NCBI RefSeq assembly: GCF_947077775.1
Contig: NZ_CAMTTE010000001.1
Location: 1,702,501 to 1,766,500 of the forward strand
Length of the DNA: 64,000 bases
Direction: 5' to 3'
From: Salinibacter pepae
Lineage (GTDB): Bacteria; Bacteroidota; Rhodothermia; Rhodothermales; Salinibacteraceae
Shown one piece after another: positions 35,433-44,704 of this stretch (position 1 is its first letter; every line of letters begins with the position of its first letter). The translations under genes and the position numbers were made by a program. The notes under the pieces were generated by a model. It did not search any database and had not been told where the DNA came from. It saw only the letters and a list, made by a program, of their open reading frames with translations.

Positions 35433-36560
35433 ATGATGGAGAACCCCGCCTCTTCCATCACCGCTGCCTCGTCCTCGTCCGCCCCACCGTTGCGGCCTGC
35501 GACCATCGGAGGCCTGCAGGGGGCCGTGTGGCTCATCTACGGCGTCGCGTACTGCCTCACGCTCCGTCCCCATCAGCCGTTCGCGGACCTCCTGTGGAAG
35601 CAGACCCTCATCGCGGCGGGGAGTGGCCTGCTCCTGAGCACCGCCCTCGGCACCCTCTACTGGACCGCTGGTCTGCGCCGACGGACGCTCCTGTGGCAGG
35701 GGCTGGCAATCGTCGCGGGGGGCGTGGCGACGGGACTGCTCTGGTATCAGGCCAAGACATGGGGCGTCGACTGGGTCAACCCGTTCATCGCGCCCGTCGT
35801 GGGCGTCACGGCCCTTCGCCCCGGCGAGGGCTCCATCCTGTCCGGTGTCGCAGCGTTCCCCATTGTTATGCTCGCCTGGAGCGGCCTCTACCTCGGCCTT
35901 GCGCAGTGGTACGCGCAGCAGCGGCAGGAGCGGCGTCTGCTGCGGGCCGACGCGGCGGCGCAGCGCGCCCGGCTGCGCATGCTGCGCTACCAGCTGAACC
36001 CCCACTTCTTCTTCAATGCCCTCAACACCATCGGCGCCCTGGCCGACGAGAATCCGCAGCGCGTGAAGACGGCGGTACGCGAGCTGTCGGGCTTCCTCCG
36101 CTACACGCTGCTCGACGAGGAGGCCCTGAACGTCCCCCTCCGCGACGAAGTGGAGGCCGCCGAACACTACCTCGCCGTCGAGAAGATTCGCTTCGAAGAC
36201 GACTTGCACGTGGCGGTGGACCTGGACGCCGAGGCGGGGCGTCGCGTCGTGCCGTCGTTTCTGGTGCTGCCGCTCGTGGAGAACGCCGTGAAGCACGGTC
36301 CCTACACAAGCCCGACGCCGCTGCGCGTCCGCGTCGCCGGCACGGTTACGGAGGACGTCCTCGCGGTGGAGGTGGCCAACACGGGACACTGGCGCGAGGC
36401 GGCCTCCGACGCGGACGGCACTGGGACCGGCCTCGACAACGTCCGGCGCCGACTGGCCACGCAGCACCCGGACCGGCACCGGCTGGCCGTCACCGAGGAG
36501 GACGGCTGGGTCCGCGTCCGCATCGAGATCGACACGGCGGCCCTCAACCCTCATGCCTGA
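35433..36560 (+). CDS. LytS-family sensor histidine kinase
   Basis: The 375-residue protein has about four to five membrane helices in its first 165 residues, then a short coiled-coil (WYAQQRQERRLLRADAAAQRA). The His_kinase domain carries the phospho-accepting His in QLNPHFFFNALNTIGAL near residue 190. The ATPase domain has LVLPLVENAVKHGPY (N box) and GTGTGLDNVRRRL (G box). It should phosphorylate the response regulator whose gene overlaps by 8 bp. The signal sensed is unknown; no extracellular domain is obvious, so an in-membrane signal is likely. ATG at 35433 or 35436. Confidence 0.9.
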   Translation: MMENPASSITAASSSSAPPLRPATIGGLQGAVWLIYGVAYCLTLRPHQPFADLLWKQTLIAAGSGLLLSTALGTLYWTAGLRRRTLLWQGLAIVAGGVATGLLWYQAKTWGVDWVNPFIAPVVGVTALRPGEGSILSGVAAFPIVMLAWSGLYLGLAQWYAQQRQERRLLRADAAAQRARLRMLRYQLNPHFFFNALNTIGALADENPQRVKTAVRELSGFLRYTLLDEEALNVPLRDEVEAAEHYLAVEKIRFEDDLHVAVDLDAEAGRRVVPSFLVLPLVENAVKHGPYTSPTPLRVRVAGTVTEDVLAVEVANTGHWREAASDADGTGTGLDNVRRRLATQHPDRHRLAVTEEDGWVRVRIEIDTAALNPHA

Positions 36561-37290
36561 TCCCCTCCAGATTCTGATCGTCGACGACGAGCGGCTGGCG
36601 CGCCGCTCCATCCGCAGTGCCCTCCACGGCGTGGCGGGCGTCGCGGTGACGGGGGAGGCCGGGAGCGTAGACGCGGCCGCCGAGCAAATCCGCACCGAGG
36701 CGCCGGACGTGGTGCTGCTCGACATTCAGCTGCGAGGCGAGACGGGCTTCGACCTGCTCGACCGCGTGGAGGCCCCCGTGCAGGTGGTCTTTATCACCGC
36801 CCACGACGAGTACGCCGTGCGGGCCTTCGAGGTGAACGCGCTCGACTACCTCCTCAAGCCCGTCGACCCGGACCGCCTCGCCGAGGCCCTCCAGCGCACC
36901 CGCACGGCGGAGACGGCCCTTCCCGAGGATGACGCGACCGACCCCGAAGGCTTCCGGTACGACGACCTCTTCTTCTACGAGGATGGGCGCCGCCCCCGCT
37001 TCATCCAGGTCCGCGAGATCATTTGTATCGAGGCGGCCGGCAACTACACCGAGCTCTACGTTGCGGACGGCACCACGGCCCTCACCTCCACGACCCTCTC
37101 GACGTGGACCGACCGACTGCCCGATGCTCACTTCGCCCGGATCCACCGCTCCACGATCGTCAACGTCGAGCGCGTGGCCACCGTAGAGCAGGGAGACGGC
37201 CGGACCTACAGCGTCCACGTTGAGGGCCGGGACGACCCGCTCTCGATGAGCCGACGACGGGCCCGTGCGCTCCGCGACCGACTCGCCTAG
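36553..37290 (+). CDS. LytTR-family response regulator
   Basis: The 245-residue protein has a receiver domain: DDE in ILIVDDERLARRS, phospho-acceptor Asp in VVLLDIQLRGETGFD near residue 56, Thr in VVFITAHDEYAV and Lys in YLLKPVDPDRL. A LytTR DNA-binding domain follows (FIQVREIICIEAAGNYTELY to IHRSTIVNVERV). Overlap with the kinase gene implies translational coupling. LytTR proteins bind direct repeats near promoters. Its targets are unknown; the heme cluster starts 132 bp downstream but is separated by a different, palindromic operator. Confidence 0.92.
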   Translation: MPDPLQILIVDDERLARRSIRSALHGVAGVAVTGEAGSVDAAAEQIRTEAPDVVLLDIQLRGETGFDLLDRVEAPVQVVFITAHDEYAVRAFEVNALDYLLKPVDPDRLAEALQRTRTAETALPEDDATDPEGFRYDDLFFYEDGRRPRFIQVREIICIEAAGNYTELYVADGTTALTSTTLSTWTDRLPDAHFARIHRSTIVNVERVATVEQGDGRTYSVHVEGRDDPLSMSRRRARALRDRLA

Positions 37291-37321
37291 CGCCACACGT
37301 CCACGCGATCTTCACGCCCAG

Positions 37322-37337
37322 AGGCCGGACGCGGCCT
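37322..37337 (+). terminator. Hairpin after the LytTR gene
   Basis: AGGCCG-GACG-CGGCCT forms a perfect 6-bp stem 32 bp after the stop of the regulator gene. There is no clear T-run, so termination is uncertain. Confidence 0.3.
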
Positions 37338-37381
37338 TGCAAGTGCGCCCCACGACCAATACCGTTGGGGTGCAGTGCTAG

Positions 37382-37398
37382 TTTAGAACTAGTCTAAA
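37382..37398. promoter_or_regulatory. Palindromic operator upstream of the heme-uptake cluster
   Basis: TTTAGA-ACTAG-TCTAAA lies 23 bp before the hmuR start codon, a perfect 6-bp inverted repeat within an AT-rich stretch unlike the surrounding DNA. The sequence resembles the general style of DtxR/MntR-type operators more than the classical Fur box. It probably makes the cluster metal- or heme-responsive; the regulator is inferred, not seen. No second copy was noticed in the window. Confidence 0.6.
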
Positions 37399-37421
37399 TA
37401 AGGCTTATCGACAGAATCACG

Positions 37422-39542
37422 ATGCGCTCCCCCGCCCTTTTGCTCCTTCTCATCGGCCTTCTGCCCCTTCTCAACGCCCCCACGCAGGCCCAGCCGGCCC
37501 CGGCGCGACCGGTCGCCGACACGACGGCCCGCGCCGATTCGCTCTGGCAGCTCGACATGGAGCAGGTCGTGGTCACCGCCACCCGCGCCGAGCGGCCGGC
37601 CGACGACGTGGGCGTGCCGGTGTCGGTCATTAGCCGGCAGGAAATCGAGGCGCAGGGCGCCGCCCGGGCCACGGACCTGCTGGCCAGCCAGCCCGGCCTC
37701 TCCATCAACAACGACCACGGCTCGGGCCTCCAGATGCGGGGGCTCGGTCCCGAGTACACGTTGATCCTGCTGGATGGAGAGCCCATCGTCGGGCGCACCG
37801 CCGGCACGCTCGACCTTGGCCGGCTCACCACGGCCAACATCGAGCGTGTGGAGGTGGTGCGGGGCCCGACCTCCTCGCTGTACGGCAGTGAGGCCCTGGC
37901 GGGGGTCGTCAACTTCATCACCGGCGCCCCGACCGGGGGCTTGGGGGGCGAGGTGCGCACCCGGTACGGGACGCACGGGACTGTCGACCTGAGTGCCCGG
38001 CTGGAGGGGACGAGCGGGCCGTGGCAGGGATCGGTCTTCGTGGATCGGTACCGAACGGGCGGCTACGACCTGTCTTCCGCGAGCCTCGCCCCCACCCGCC
38101 CCGGCTACGTCGACTACACGGCCCAGGCCCGGGGGCAGTATGAAGCCAGCCCGAGCACCACATTTTCTCTGCGCGGCCGCTTCGCCACGCAGTCGCAGAA
38201 CTACGACGTCGGCATCAGCGCGGACGGAACCCAGGGCGACATCCGCCACGCGCAGCAAAACGACCGGCACGACTGGAACGCGTCCGCCGAGGTCGAGCAG
38301 CAACTGGGCGCGGGGTGGCGGCTCACCGGCACGCTCTACGGCGCGGGCTACCACACCGACCAGTCGCTCCGCCGCGTCGACGACGGCACGATCCGCAGCG
38401 AATCGGCACTCGACCAGTACCACGGGGAGGCCGAGGCGGTGCTCCGCGGGGCCCTCGGCAACAATCACCTGCTGACCGTCGGGGCGGGCACGACCGTCGA
38501 GACCATCGACGCCGACCGCAAGACCGGGACCCGGCGCGGGGGCTTTGGCTTCGTGCAGGACGAGTGGAGCCCCCTAGAGACGCTCGACGTGACGGGCAGC
38601 CTCCGGCTTGACGGCAACAGCGACTACGCCTCCCGCCTGAGCCCCAAGATGGCCGTCCGCTACGCGCCCTTCGAGCGCGTGTCGTTCCACGCCTCCGTAG
38701 GCAGCGGCTACAAGGCGCCGGCCTTCCGACAGCTCTACCTCAACTTTACCAACCCGCAGGCCGGATACAGCGTCCTCGGCGCGACGGAGGCGCAGCGCGG
38801 CCTCCGGCAGTTCGAGGACCAGGGCCAGATCGACACCTTCTTCCGCAGCCCGAGCGCGCTGGGCGCGCCGCTGGCCCCCGAAACCTCGTGGGCCTTCAAC
38901 GCCGGCTTCACCGCGTCGCTCTGGGGCGACGCCACACTCCGCCTCGATGCCTACCACAACGAGGTGGACAACCTGATTGACGCCGAGGCGGTGGCGCGCA
39001 AGACCAATGGGCAGAGCGTGTTCACCTACGTCAACCGCAACGAGATATACACCCGGGGCGTGGAGGCCCGGCTTACCCTTCGCCCAACCTCTGCCCTTCG
39101 CGTGCAGCTCGGCTACGACTACCTGGAGGCCAAGGACCGGCAGGTGCTCGACGAGCTGGAGGCCGGCGACGTCTACCGGCGGGAAGACGGACGGGACGTG
39201 CAGGTCTCCCCCGACGACTACGCCGGCCTGCCCGGACGACCGGCCCACACCGGCACCGTGCAGCTCCGGCACATGGCCCTGCCGTTTGGACTCACCGCCA
39301 ACGTGCAGGGGACGCTCCGCGGCCGCGCCGGCTACGCCGACCGCAACGGCAACGGCATCGTCGATGTCGACCGCGAATACGTGGAGGCCCGCACGCGCTG
39401 GGACGCCACGCTCTCCAAGACCGTCCGAAACACCTACACGCTGCGGGCCGGCGGCGAAAACCTCCTCGGCTACACCAACCCGCGCCGCGTCCCCTCCATC
39501 CCGGGGCGGCAGTGGTTCGTATCGCTCCAGGCCCAGTTTTAA
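37422..39542 (+). CDS. hmuR: TonB-dependent outer-membrane heme receptor
   Basis: The 706-residue receptor has a signal peptide ending near PTQAQ, a plug domain (about 45-165: VVVTATRAERPADDVGVPVS, LQMRGLGPEYTLILLDGEP, VEVVRGPTSSLYGSEALAG) and a beta-barrel ending in the aromatic QWFVSLQAQF. The barrel motif GSGYKAPAFRQLYLNFTN is typical of HmuR-like hemin receptors. It should import heme across the outer membrane powered by TonB/ExbBD, which are not in this window. The adjacent hmuY, hmuT, hmuU, hmuV and hmuS genes support heme as the ligand rather than a siderophore or cobalamin. Confidence 0.88.
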   Translation: MRSPALLLLLIGLLPLLNAPTQAQPAPARPVADTTARADSLWQLDMEQVVVTATRAERPADDVGVPVSVISRQEIEAQGAARATDLLASQPGLSINNDHGSGLQMRGLGPEYTLILLDGEPIVGRTAGTLDLGRLTTANIERVEVVRGPTSSLYGSEALAGVVNFITGAPTGGLGGEVRTRYGTHGTVDLSARLEGTSGPWQGSVFVDRYRTGGYDLSSASLAPTRPGYVDYTAQARGQYEASPSTTFSLRGRFATQSQNYDVGISADGTQGDIRHAQQNDRHDWNASAEVEQQLGAGWRLTGTLYGAGYHTDQSLRRVDDGTIRSESALDQYHGEAEAVLRGALGNNHLLTVGAGTTVETIDADRKTGTRRGGFGFVQDEWSPLETLDVTGSLRLDGNSDYASRLSPKMAVRYAPFERVSFHASVGSGYKAPAFRQLYLNFTNPQAGYSVLGATEAQRGLRQFEDQGQIDTFFRSPSALGAPLAPETSWAFNAGFTASLWGDATLRLDAYHNEVDNLIDAEAVARKTNGQSVFTYVNRNEIYTRGVEARLTLRPTSALRVQLGYDYLEAKDRQVLDELEAGDVYRREDGRDVQVSPDDYAGLPGRPAHTGTVQLRHMALPFGLTANVQGTLRGRAGYADRNGNGIVDVDREYVEARTRWDATLSKTVRNTYTLRAGGENLLGYTNPRRVPSIPGRQWFVSLQAQF

Positions 39543-39543
39543 G

Positions 39544-39579
39544 CAATTACGCACTACGCAACACGCAATACGCACTACG
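39544..39579. repeat. Short direct repeat between hmuR and hmuY
   Basis: CAATTACGCACTACG (39544-39558) is repeated as CAATACGCACTACG (39566-39579) with a short spacer, just after the hmuR stop. It may be replication slippage or a site for small RNA or protein binding. Confidence 0.5.
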
Positions 39580-39621
39580 AGAATGAGCATTCTCTTTCAC
39601 AGTCGACGACTGCACCACACC

Positions 39622-40254
39622 ATGCGACGCATCTCCTCCCTTCTTTCGATTCTACTTCTCGGCGGCGCCCTCGCCCTCACCGGCTGCGACAGCACCGGCG
39701 TGTCCGGCGGCGACGGAGGAAACGACGCCCCCCTCACCATGACCCGTGTCGAGAACCTCCCTGGCGACCCCGACACCACCGGCAGCGGGGGGTACCCACA
39801 GGGGCACAACCGGTTTGCCTTCTTCAGTCTTCGGGACAGCTCTGTCGTCCTGCACTCCGACGAGAAGGCCCGCACTGATTCGGCCTCCACCACGTGGGAC
39901 CTCGCCTTCCGGGGCACCGACATTATTGTGAACGGCGGCCCGAACGGTCCCGGACAAGGCGCAGCCCACGTCGCCGAGAACGCCTTTCAGGAGGTCTCCG
40001 AGGTGACTCCCGATAGCCTCACCCATCACGCCGTAGAGGACTGGTACAACTACAACGAAAACGGCAACCACGTCGTCCGCCCAACGCCGGGCCACACCAT
40101 CGTCGTCCGTACCGCCGATGGGGACTCGTACGCCAAGCTCCGCATCCTCAGCTACTACGAGGGCGCCCCCGACAATCCGGCCGAGAGCGGCGCCGAGTCG
40201 CGCTACTACACGTTCGAGTACGTCCTTCAGGACGACGGCACGAGCTTCGAGTGA
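39622..40254 (+). CDS. hmuY: HmuY-family heme-binding lipoprotein
   Basis: This 210-residue lipoprotein has lipobox LTGC. The conserved HmuY fold signatures are visible: TTWDLAFRGTDIIVNGG near residue 95 and SYAKLRILSYYEGAP near 172. HmuY of Porphyromonas captures heme at the surface and hands it to HmuR. It lies 79 bp after hmuR on the same strand. I prefer the ATG at 39622, which gives a normal lipoprotein signal; an in-frame ATG at 39583 would add 13 residues. The protein is markedly acidic apart from the signal. Confidence 0.87.
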   Translation: MRRISSLLSILLLGGALALTGCDSTGVSGGDGGNDAPLTMTRVENLPGDPDTTGSGGYPQGHNRFAFFSLRDSSVVLHSDEKARTDSASTTWDLAFRGTDIIVNGGPNGPGQGAAHVAENAFQEVSEVTPDSLTHHAVEDWYNYNENGNHVVRPTPGHTIVVRTADGDSYAKLRILSYYEGAPDNPAESGAESRYYTFEYVLQDDGTSFE

Positions 40255-40359
40255 CGCGTGACACGTGCGACTTGAATCCTGAATCGAGGACGTGGCACAG
40301 GCTCACTGACGGCAGCGCCACTCTCCTCACGCATCACCGCTCACGCACCCCGCCCCCCC

Positions 40360-41250
40360 ATGTCTCGACTCCTCCTCAGCCTCCTTGCCGGCGCACTTTT
40401 CCTCGCGCCTCCCGCCGACGGCCAATCCCCCGCCGACCCCAGCCGCATCGTCACGCTCGGCGGCTCCGTTACCGAGATCGTGTACGCGCTGGGAGCCGGC
40501 GACCAGGTCGTGGGGGTCGACGCGTCGAGCGTCTACCCGGACGCGGCCACCGAGACCCCCAGCGTGGGCTACTTCCGACAGGTGCCCGCAGAGGGCGTCC
40601 TCTCGCTCGACCCGTCGCTGATTTTGGCGCTGGACGGCACCGGGCCGCCCGCCGTCCTCGACCAGTTTCGGAGTGCGGGCGTCCGCACTGTGCTGGTGCC
40701 TGACACGTCGAGCGTCGCAGGGGCGAAGCAGAAGATTCGGCGGATCGCCGGGCTGCTCGGGCGCGAGGCGAGGGCCGACTCGCTGATCCGGAACATGGAG
40801 GAGGACCTGGAGGCGGCCCGCGCGCTCCGTCGGCGGGCCGAGTCGACGCCGGAGGTGCTCTTCATCTACGCCCGGGGCAGCGGGTCGATGAGCGTAGCGG
40901 GCCAGGGGAGCTCGGCGGAGGCGATGATCGAGCTGGCCGGGGGCGAAAACGCCATCACCGGCTTCGACGGCTTCAAGCCGATGTCCGCCGAGGCGGTGGT
41001 GGGCGCCGAGCCGGACGTGATTCTCATGCTCACGCGGGGGCTGGAGAGCATCGGCGGCGTGGAGGGGCTGATGGAGCAGCCGGGCATTCCGCTTACGCCC
41101 GCCGGCGAGAACCGACGCGTGGTGGCGATGGACGACCTGCTTCTGCTCGGGTTTGGCCCCCGGCTCGGAACGGCGGTGAAGGGGCTCACGGAGAAGCTGC
41201 ACCCCGCCCTGGAGTCGGCCGCGCCTTCGTCGTCTGCATCCCAACAGTAG
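40360..41250 (+). CDS. hmuT: Periplasmic heme-binding protein of the ABC importer
   Basis: The 296-residue protein has a signal peptide ending near ADGQ and a class III periplasmic binding fold (ChuT/HmuT type): RIVTLGGSVTEIVYALGAGDQVVG, GYFRQVPAEGVLSLDPSLIL, FIYARGSGSMSVAGQGSSAE and MDDLLLLGFGPR. The long interdomain helix lies around residues 115-145. It should carry heme from the outer-membrane receptor to HmuUV. hmuU starts 6 bp after its stop, so translation is probably coupled. Confidence 0.9.
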   Translation: MSRLLLSLLAGALFLAPPADGQSPADPSRIVTLGGSVTEIVYALGAGDQVVGVDASSVYPDAATETPSVGYFRQVPAEGVLSLDPSLILALDGTGPPAVLDQFRSAGVRTVLVPDTSSVAGAKQKIRRIAGLLGREARADSLIRNMEEDLEAARALRRRAESTPEVLFIYARGSGSMSVAGQGSSAEAMIELAGGENAITGFDGFKPMSAEAVVGAEPDVILMLTRGLESIGGVEGLMEQPGIPLTPAGENRRVVAMDDLLLLGFGPRLGTAVKGLTEKLHPALESAAPSSSASQQ

Positions 41251-41256
41251 CGCGGC

Positions 41257-42414
41257 ATGGATTTCTCCGCGGTTACGACGGATTCTGGGACGGACACGCG
41301 CACCGATGCGCGGGAGGGCCCTCGCCCGTCCGGCGCCGCGTCGTCGAGACGGGCCCGGCAGCGGGGCCGTGCGTGGCGGATGTTGACGGGCCTCGTCGCG
41401 CTGCTGCTCGGGGCCATCGCGGCGGGCCTGGCCGTGGGGGCCGTGGCTATTTCGCCGGGGCAGGTGCTGGCCATCCTTGGCGACCAGGTCGGCCTCGCGC
41501 TGCCGTGGTCCTACGAGCACCGACAGGCCCTCGTGCTCACGGCCATCCGGCTGCCGCGGGTCCTGCTGGGGGTGGGCGTGGGCGGCGGGCTTGCCGTGAG
41601 CGGGGCGGTGATGCAGGGCCTCTTCCGCAACCCGCTGGCGGACCCGAGCCTCATCGGGGTGTCGAGCGGGGCCGCGCTGGCGGCGGTGGTCACGATCGTG
41701 CTGGGGAGCACGCTGTTCGGCGCCTGGGGCAACACCCTGGGGGCCGTGCTGCTGCCGGCGGCGGCCTTCGTAGGGGGGGTGGGGGCCACGGTGGTCGTCT
41801 ACCGCCTCGGCACGCGGAACGGGCAGACCTCCGTGGCGACCATGCTCCTGGCGGGCATCGCCATCAACGCGCTGGCCGGGGCGGGGACCGGCCTCATGAC
41901 GTTCATCGCGGACGACGACCAGCTCCGCGACCTCACGTTCTGGACGCTGGGCAGCCTCGGCGGGGCCACCTGGACGCAGCTCGCCGTCGTGGGGCCGTGC
42001 CTCCTCGGCGGCATGATTGCGGCGCCCTTCCTGGCACGCCCGCTCAACGCCCTGCTGCTGGGGGAAGGGGAGGCCTACCACCTCGGCATCAACATCGAGC
42101 GGACGAAGAAACTCGTCGTCACGCTGGCGGCCCTCGTGGTGGGCGCCGCCGTGGCGGTGAGCGGCGTCATCGGCTTCATCGGGCTCGTGGTGCCGCACCT
42201 GCTGCGCCTGGCCGTGGGGCCGGACCACCGGGTCCTCATCCCCGGCTCGGCGCTCCTCGGGGGCGCGCTTCTCCTGGGGGCCGACGTGCTGGCCCGCACC
42301 ATCGTGGCGCCCGCCGAGTTGCCGATCGGCATCGTGACGGCCCTCGTAGGGGCGCCCTTCTTCCTGTGGCTCCTCCTGCGCGACCGCACCCGGGGGGCCG
42401 GATACTCGTTCTGA
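41257..42414 (+). CDS. hmuU: Heme ABC transporter permease (FecCD family)
   Basis: The 385-residue protein has a hydrophilic N-terminal extension of about 40 residues, then about ten membrane helices. The FecCD signatures include AIRLPRVLLGVGVGGGLAVSG, MQGLFRNPLADPSLIGVSSG, TFWTLGSLGGATW and the coupling-helix region GFIGLVVPHLLRLAVGPDHR. It forms the inner-membrane channel for heme with HmuV. The ATG at 41257 lies 6 bp after hmuT. The long polar N-terminus is atypical; an internal start at a later Met cannot be excluded. Confidence 0.92.
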   Translation: MDFSAVTTDSGTDTRTDAREGPRPSGAASSRRARQRGRAWRMLTGLVALLLGAIAAGLAVGAVAISPGQVLAILGDQVGLALPWSYEHRQALVLTAIRLPRVLLGVGVGGGLAVSGAVMQGLFRNPLADPSLIGVSSGAALAAVVTIVLGSTLFGAWGNTLGAVLLPAAAFVGGVGATVVVYRLGTRNGQTSVATMLLAGIAINALAGAGTGLMTFIADDDQLRDLTFWTLGSLGGATWTQLAVVGPCLLGGMIAAPFLARPLNALLLGEGEAYHLGINIERTKKLVVTLAALVVGAAVAVSGVIGFIGLVVPHLLRLAVGPDHRVLIPGSALLGGALLLGADVLARTIVAPAELPIGIVTALVGAPFFLWLLLRDRTRGAGYSF

Positions 42415-42477
42415 CCACAGCCCCCCACCTGCACACTGCCTCGCCGTTCTCACTCCGCACCCGCCCCGCGCACCCTT

Positions 42478-43743
42478 ATGCTCCGGCTCGCCCGCTTCCC
42501 CATCGCCCTCACATTGCTGCTTCTGGGCGCCTGCTCGACCGATGCCGGGCGTGCCCAGCCCGCGCCGTCCGCTGCTCCCCCCGCGCTCCACGACCTGCGG
42601 GTCGACGTGGGCTACCTCTCGGCCGATCTGCTGCGGGGCCGCGCGACGGGGACCAAAGGGGCGCGCCTCGCCGCCCAGTACCTCGTGCAGCGCTTTCGGG
42701 AGCTGGGGCTCGCGCCGGGGCTCGACAGCACCTGGACGCAGCCGTTTGACTTCACGTACAGCCCAAATCCGCACGCGCCGTCGGGACACGGGACGCCGCG
42801 CACCGGCCGCAACGTCGTGGCGCACCTCGACCGCGGGGCCAAGCGCACCGTCGTCATCGGCGCGCACTACGACGGGCTCGGCTACGGCGGCCCGGGCTCC
42901 CGGGCACCGGGCGACTCGCTCATCCACAACGGCGCCGACGACAACGCGAGCGGCGTGGCGGCCCTGCTGGAAATCGCCCGCCAGCTCAAAGCGTCCGACC
43001 CCCTGAACAGCAACGTCCTCTTCGTCGCCTTCTCGGGGGAGGAGCTGGGGCTCTACGGCTCGAAGCACTTCGTCGACGCGATGCCGGTGCCCACCCCACA
43101 GGTCCGCTACATGCTCAACCTCGACATGGTGGGCCGCCTCGGCGATTCGCGGCGGCTGGTGGTGAGCGGCACCGGCACCTCGCCCGCCTGGCCCCCCGCC
43201 CTCGACGCGGCGGCCAGCGCGACCAACATCACGCTCGCCGAAGACCCGTCCGGCCTCGGCGCCTCCGACCACTCCTCGTTCTACCTGGAGGAGATCCCCG
43301 CGGTGCACTTTTTCACCGGCAGCCACGACGACTACCACACGCCCGCCGACGACAGCCACCGGATCGACTACGATGGGCTGCGCGACGTCGCCACGTTCGC
43401 CGTCCGCGTCGTCGAGGCCCTGGAGGACGACGGGGCCCTCTCATTCACCGAGACCGACAATGAGCCCCAGGGCCGCCGGACGTCGTTCGACGTGACCCTG
43501 GGCGTGATGCCCGACTACACCTTCGAGGGCGAGGGGATGCGCATCGACGCGGTGACCGAAGACGATGGCCCCGCGGCCCGTGCGGGACTCCGGGCGGGCG
43601 ACGTGGTGGTGCGCGTCGGCGACGTGACGGTCGACGACATTTATGCCTACATGGACGCCCTCGGCGAGCTGGCGCCGGGAGACGCGACCCCCGTGGTTGT
43701 GAGGCGCGGCGATCAGACGCTGACAAGCGAAGTCCGGTTCTGA
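42478..43743 (+). CDS. M28-family metallopeptidase with C-terminal PDZ domain
   Basis: The 421-residue protein begins with a signal containing a lipobox (LLGAC). The M28 zinc ligands are all visible: His in IGAHYDGLGYG, Asp in NGADDNASGVAA, Glu-Glu in SGEELGLYGSK, Asp in LNLDMVGRL and His in HDDYHTPADDS. A PDZ domain follows (residues about 340-421, GVMPDYTFEGEGMRIDAV, ARAGLRAGDVVVRVGDV). M28 enzymes are aminopeptidases or carboxypeptidases. Its position inside the heme cluster between hmuU and hmuV suggests a role in degrading heme-carrying proteins, but this is inference. Gaps to neighbours are 63 and 118 bp. Confidence 0.9.
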   Translation: MLRLARFPIALTLLLLGACSTDAGRAQPAPSAAPPALHDLRVDVGYLSADLLRGRATGTKGARLAAQYLVQRFRELGLAPGLDSTWTQPFDFTYSPNPHAPSGHGTPRTGRNVVAHLDRGAKRTVVIGAHYDGLGYGGPGSRAPGDSLIHNGADDNASGVAALLEIARQLKASDPLNSNVLFVAFSGEELGLYGSKHFVDAMPVPTPQVRYMLNLDMVGRLGDSRRLVVSGTGTSPAWPPALDAAASATNITLAEDPSGLGASDHSSFYLEEIPAVHFFTGSHDDYHTPADDSHRIDYDGLRDVATFAVRVVEALEDDGALSFTETDNEPQGRRTSFDVTLGVMPDYTFEGEGMRIDAVTEDDGPAARAGLRAGDVVVRVGDVTVDDIYAYMDALGELAPGDATPVVVRRGDQTLTSEVRF

Positions 43744-43861
43744 CGCCCACATCGCCCCGACGGTCTCCCTCGGTGGGGGCCTCCGTGCTCCGCGATCCAT
43801 CATACGAACCCCTACAGACACGCGTCGTGGGGAATGAGCGACGCGCCTGTGCGGTCTTGCC

Positions 43862-44683
43862 ATGATTACTCTCAACGATGTTGCGGTCCAAATCGGGGAC
43901 GCCACGCTCATCGAGCGTGTGTCCGCCGCCGTGCGGCCCGGCCAGATGACGGCGGTCGTGGGCCCGAACGGGGCGGGCAAGACGACGCTCCTGCGCGTGG
44001 CCAGCGGCGAGCTCACGCCATCCGAAGGGGCCGTTCAGCTGGACGGCCGTCCGCTCGCCGCGCTCCCCGAGCAGGCGCAGGCGCGACGGCGGGCCGTGCT
44101 GCCCCAGGCCTCCCGGCTTCACTTCGCCTTTTCGGTGCTGGAGGTCGTGCTCATGGGCCGCACGCCGCACGTGCAGGGCCGGGAGGGCCCGGAAGACTGG
44201 GCCATCGCCGAGGATGCCCTCGCCGCCGTGGCAATGGCCGGCTTCGCGGATCGCGACGTCCCGACCCTGTCCGGCGGCGAGCAGCAGCGCGTCCACCTCG
44301 CGCGGGCGCTGGCGCAGATCTGGACGCCCCCGGCCGACGGACACCGATACCTGCTGCTCGACGAGCCCACCGCCAGCCTCGACCTCGCCCACCAGCAGAA
44401 TGTGCTGCGCACGGCCCGCGCCTTCGCGGACCAGGGGGCCGGCGTGCTCGCCATCCTGCACGACCTGAACCTCGCGGCGCAGTTTGCCGATCACGTCGTC
44501 GTGATGGCAAACGGGACGGTTCACGATCAGGGCCCCCCCGCATCGGTACTCACGCCCCCGTGCATCCGCGACGTGTTCGGGTGGCCCGTGTGCGTCCTCG
44601 CGCACCCCACGCAGTCGTGCCCCCTCATCGTCCCCGACGGCGCCGAGGCCGAGGCGACGACGCCCACTCCCAACTCGCTCTAA
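43862..44683 (+). CDS. hmuV: Heme ABC transporter ATP-binding protein
   Basis: The 273-residue ATPase has Walker [15 protein letters not shown] near residue 36, the signature [15 protein letters not shown] near 137, Walker [16 protein letters not shown] near 163 and the switch His in [14 protein letters not shown]. Its sequence is typical of HmuV/FepC heme and siderophore importers. It energises HmuU. The insertion [22 protein letters not shown] after the Q loop is usual for the family. hmuS starts 21 bp downstream. Confidence 0.93.
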   Translation: MITLNDVAVQIGDATLIERVSAAVRPGQMTAVVGPNGAGKTTLLRVASGELTPSEGAVQLDGRPLAALPEQAQARRRAVLPQASRLHFAFSVLEVVLMGRTPHVQGREGPEDWAIAEDALAAVAMAGFADRDVPTLSGGEQQRVHLARALAQIWTPPADGHRYLLLDEPTASLDLAHQQNVLRTARAFADQGAGVLAILHDLNLAAQFADHVVVMANGTVHDQGPPASVLTPPCIRDVFGWPVCVLAHPTQSCPLIVPDGAEAEATTPTPNSL

Positions 44684-44704
44684 CATCCTCAGTCCACCAC
44701 TGCC

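Noticed and set aside
40327..43359. About 1000-codon minus-strand frame opposite hmuT, hmuU and the M28 peptidase
   Set aside because: It spans three real genes and their gaps, is Arg/Gly/His-rich and matches no family.
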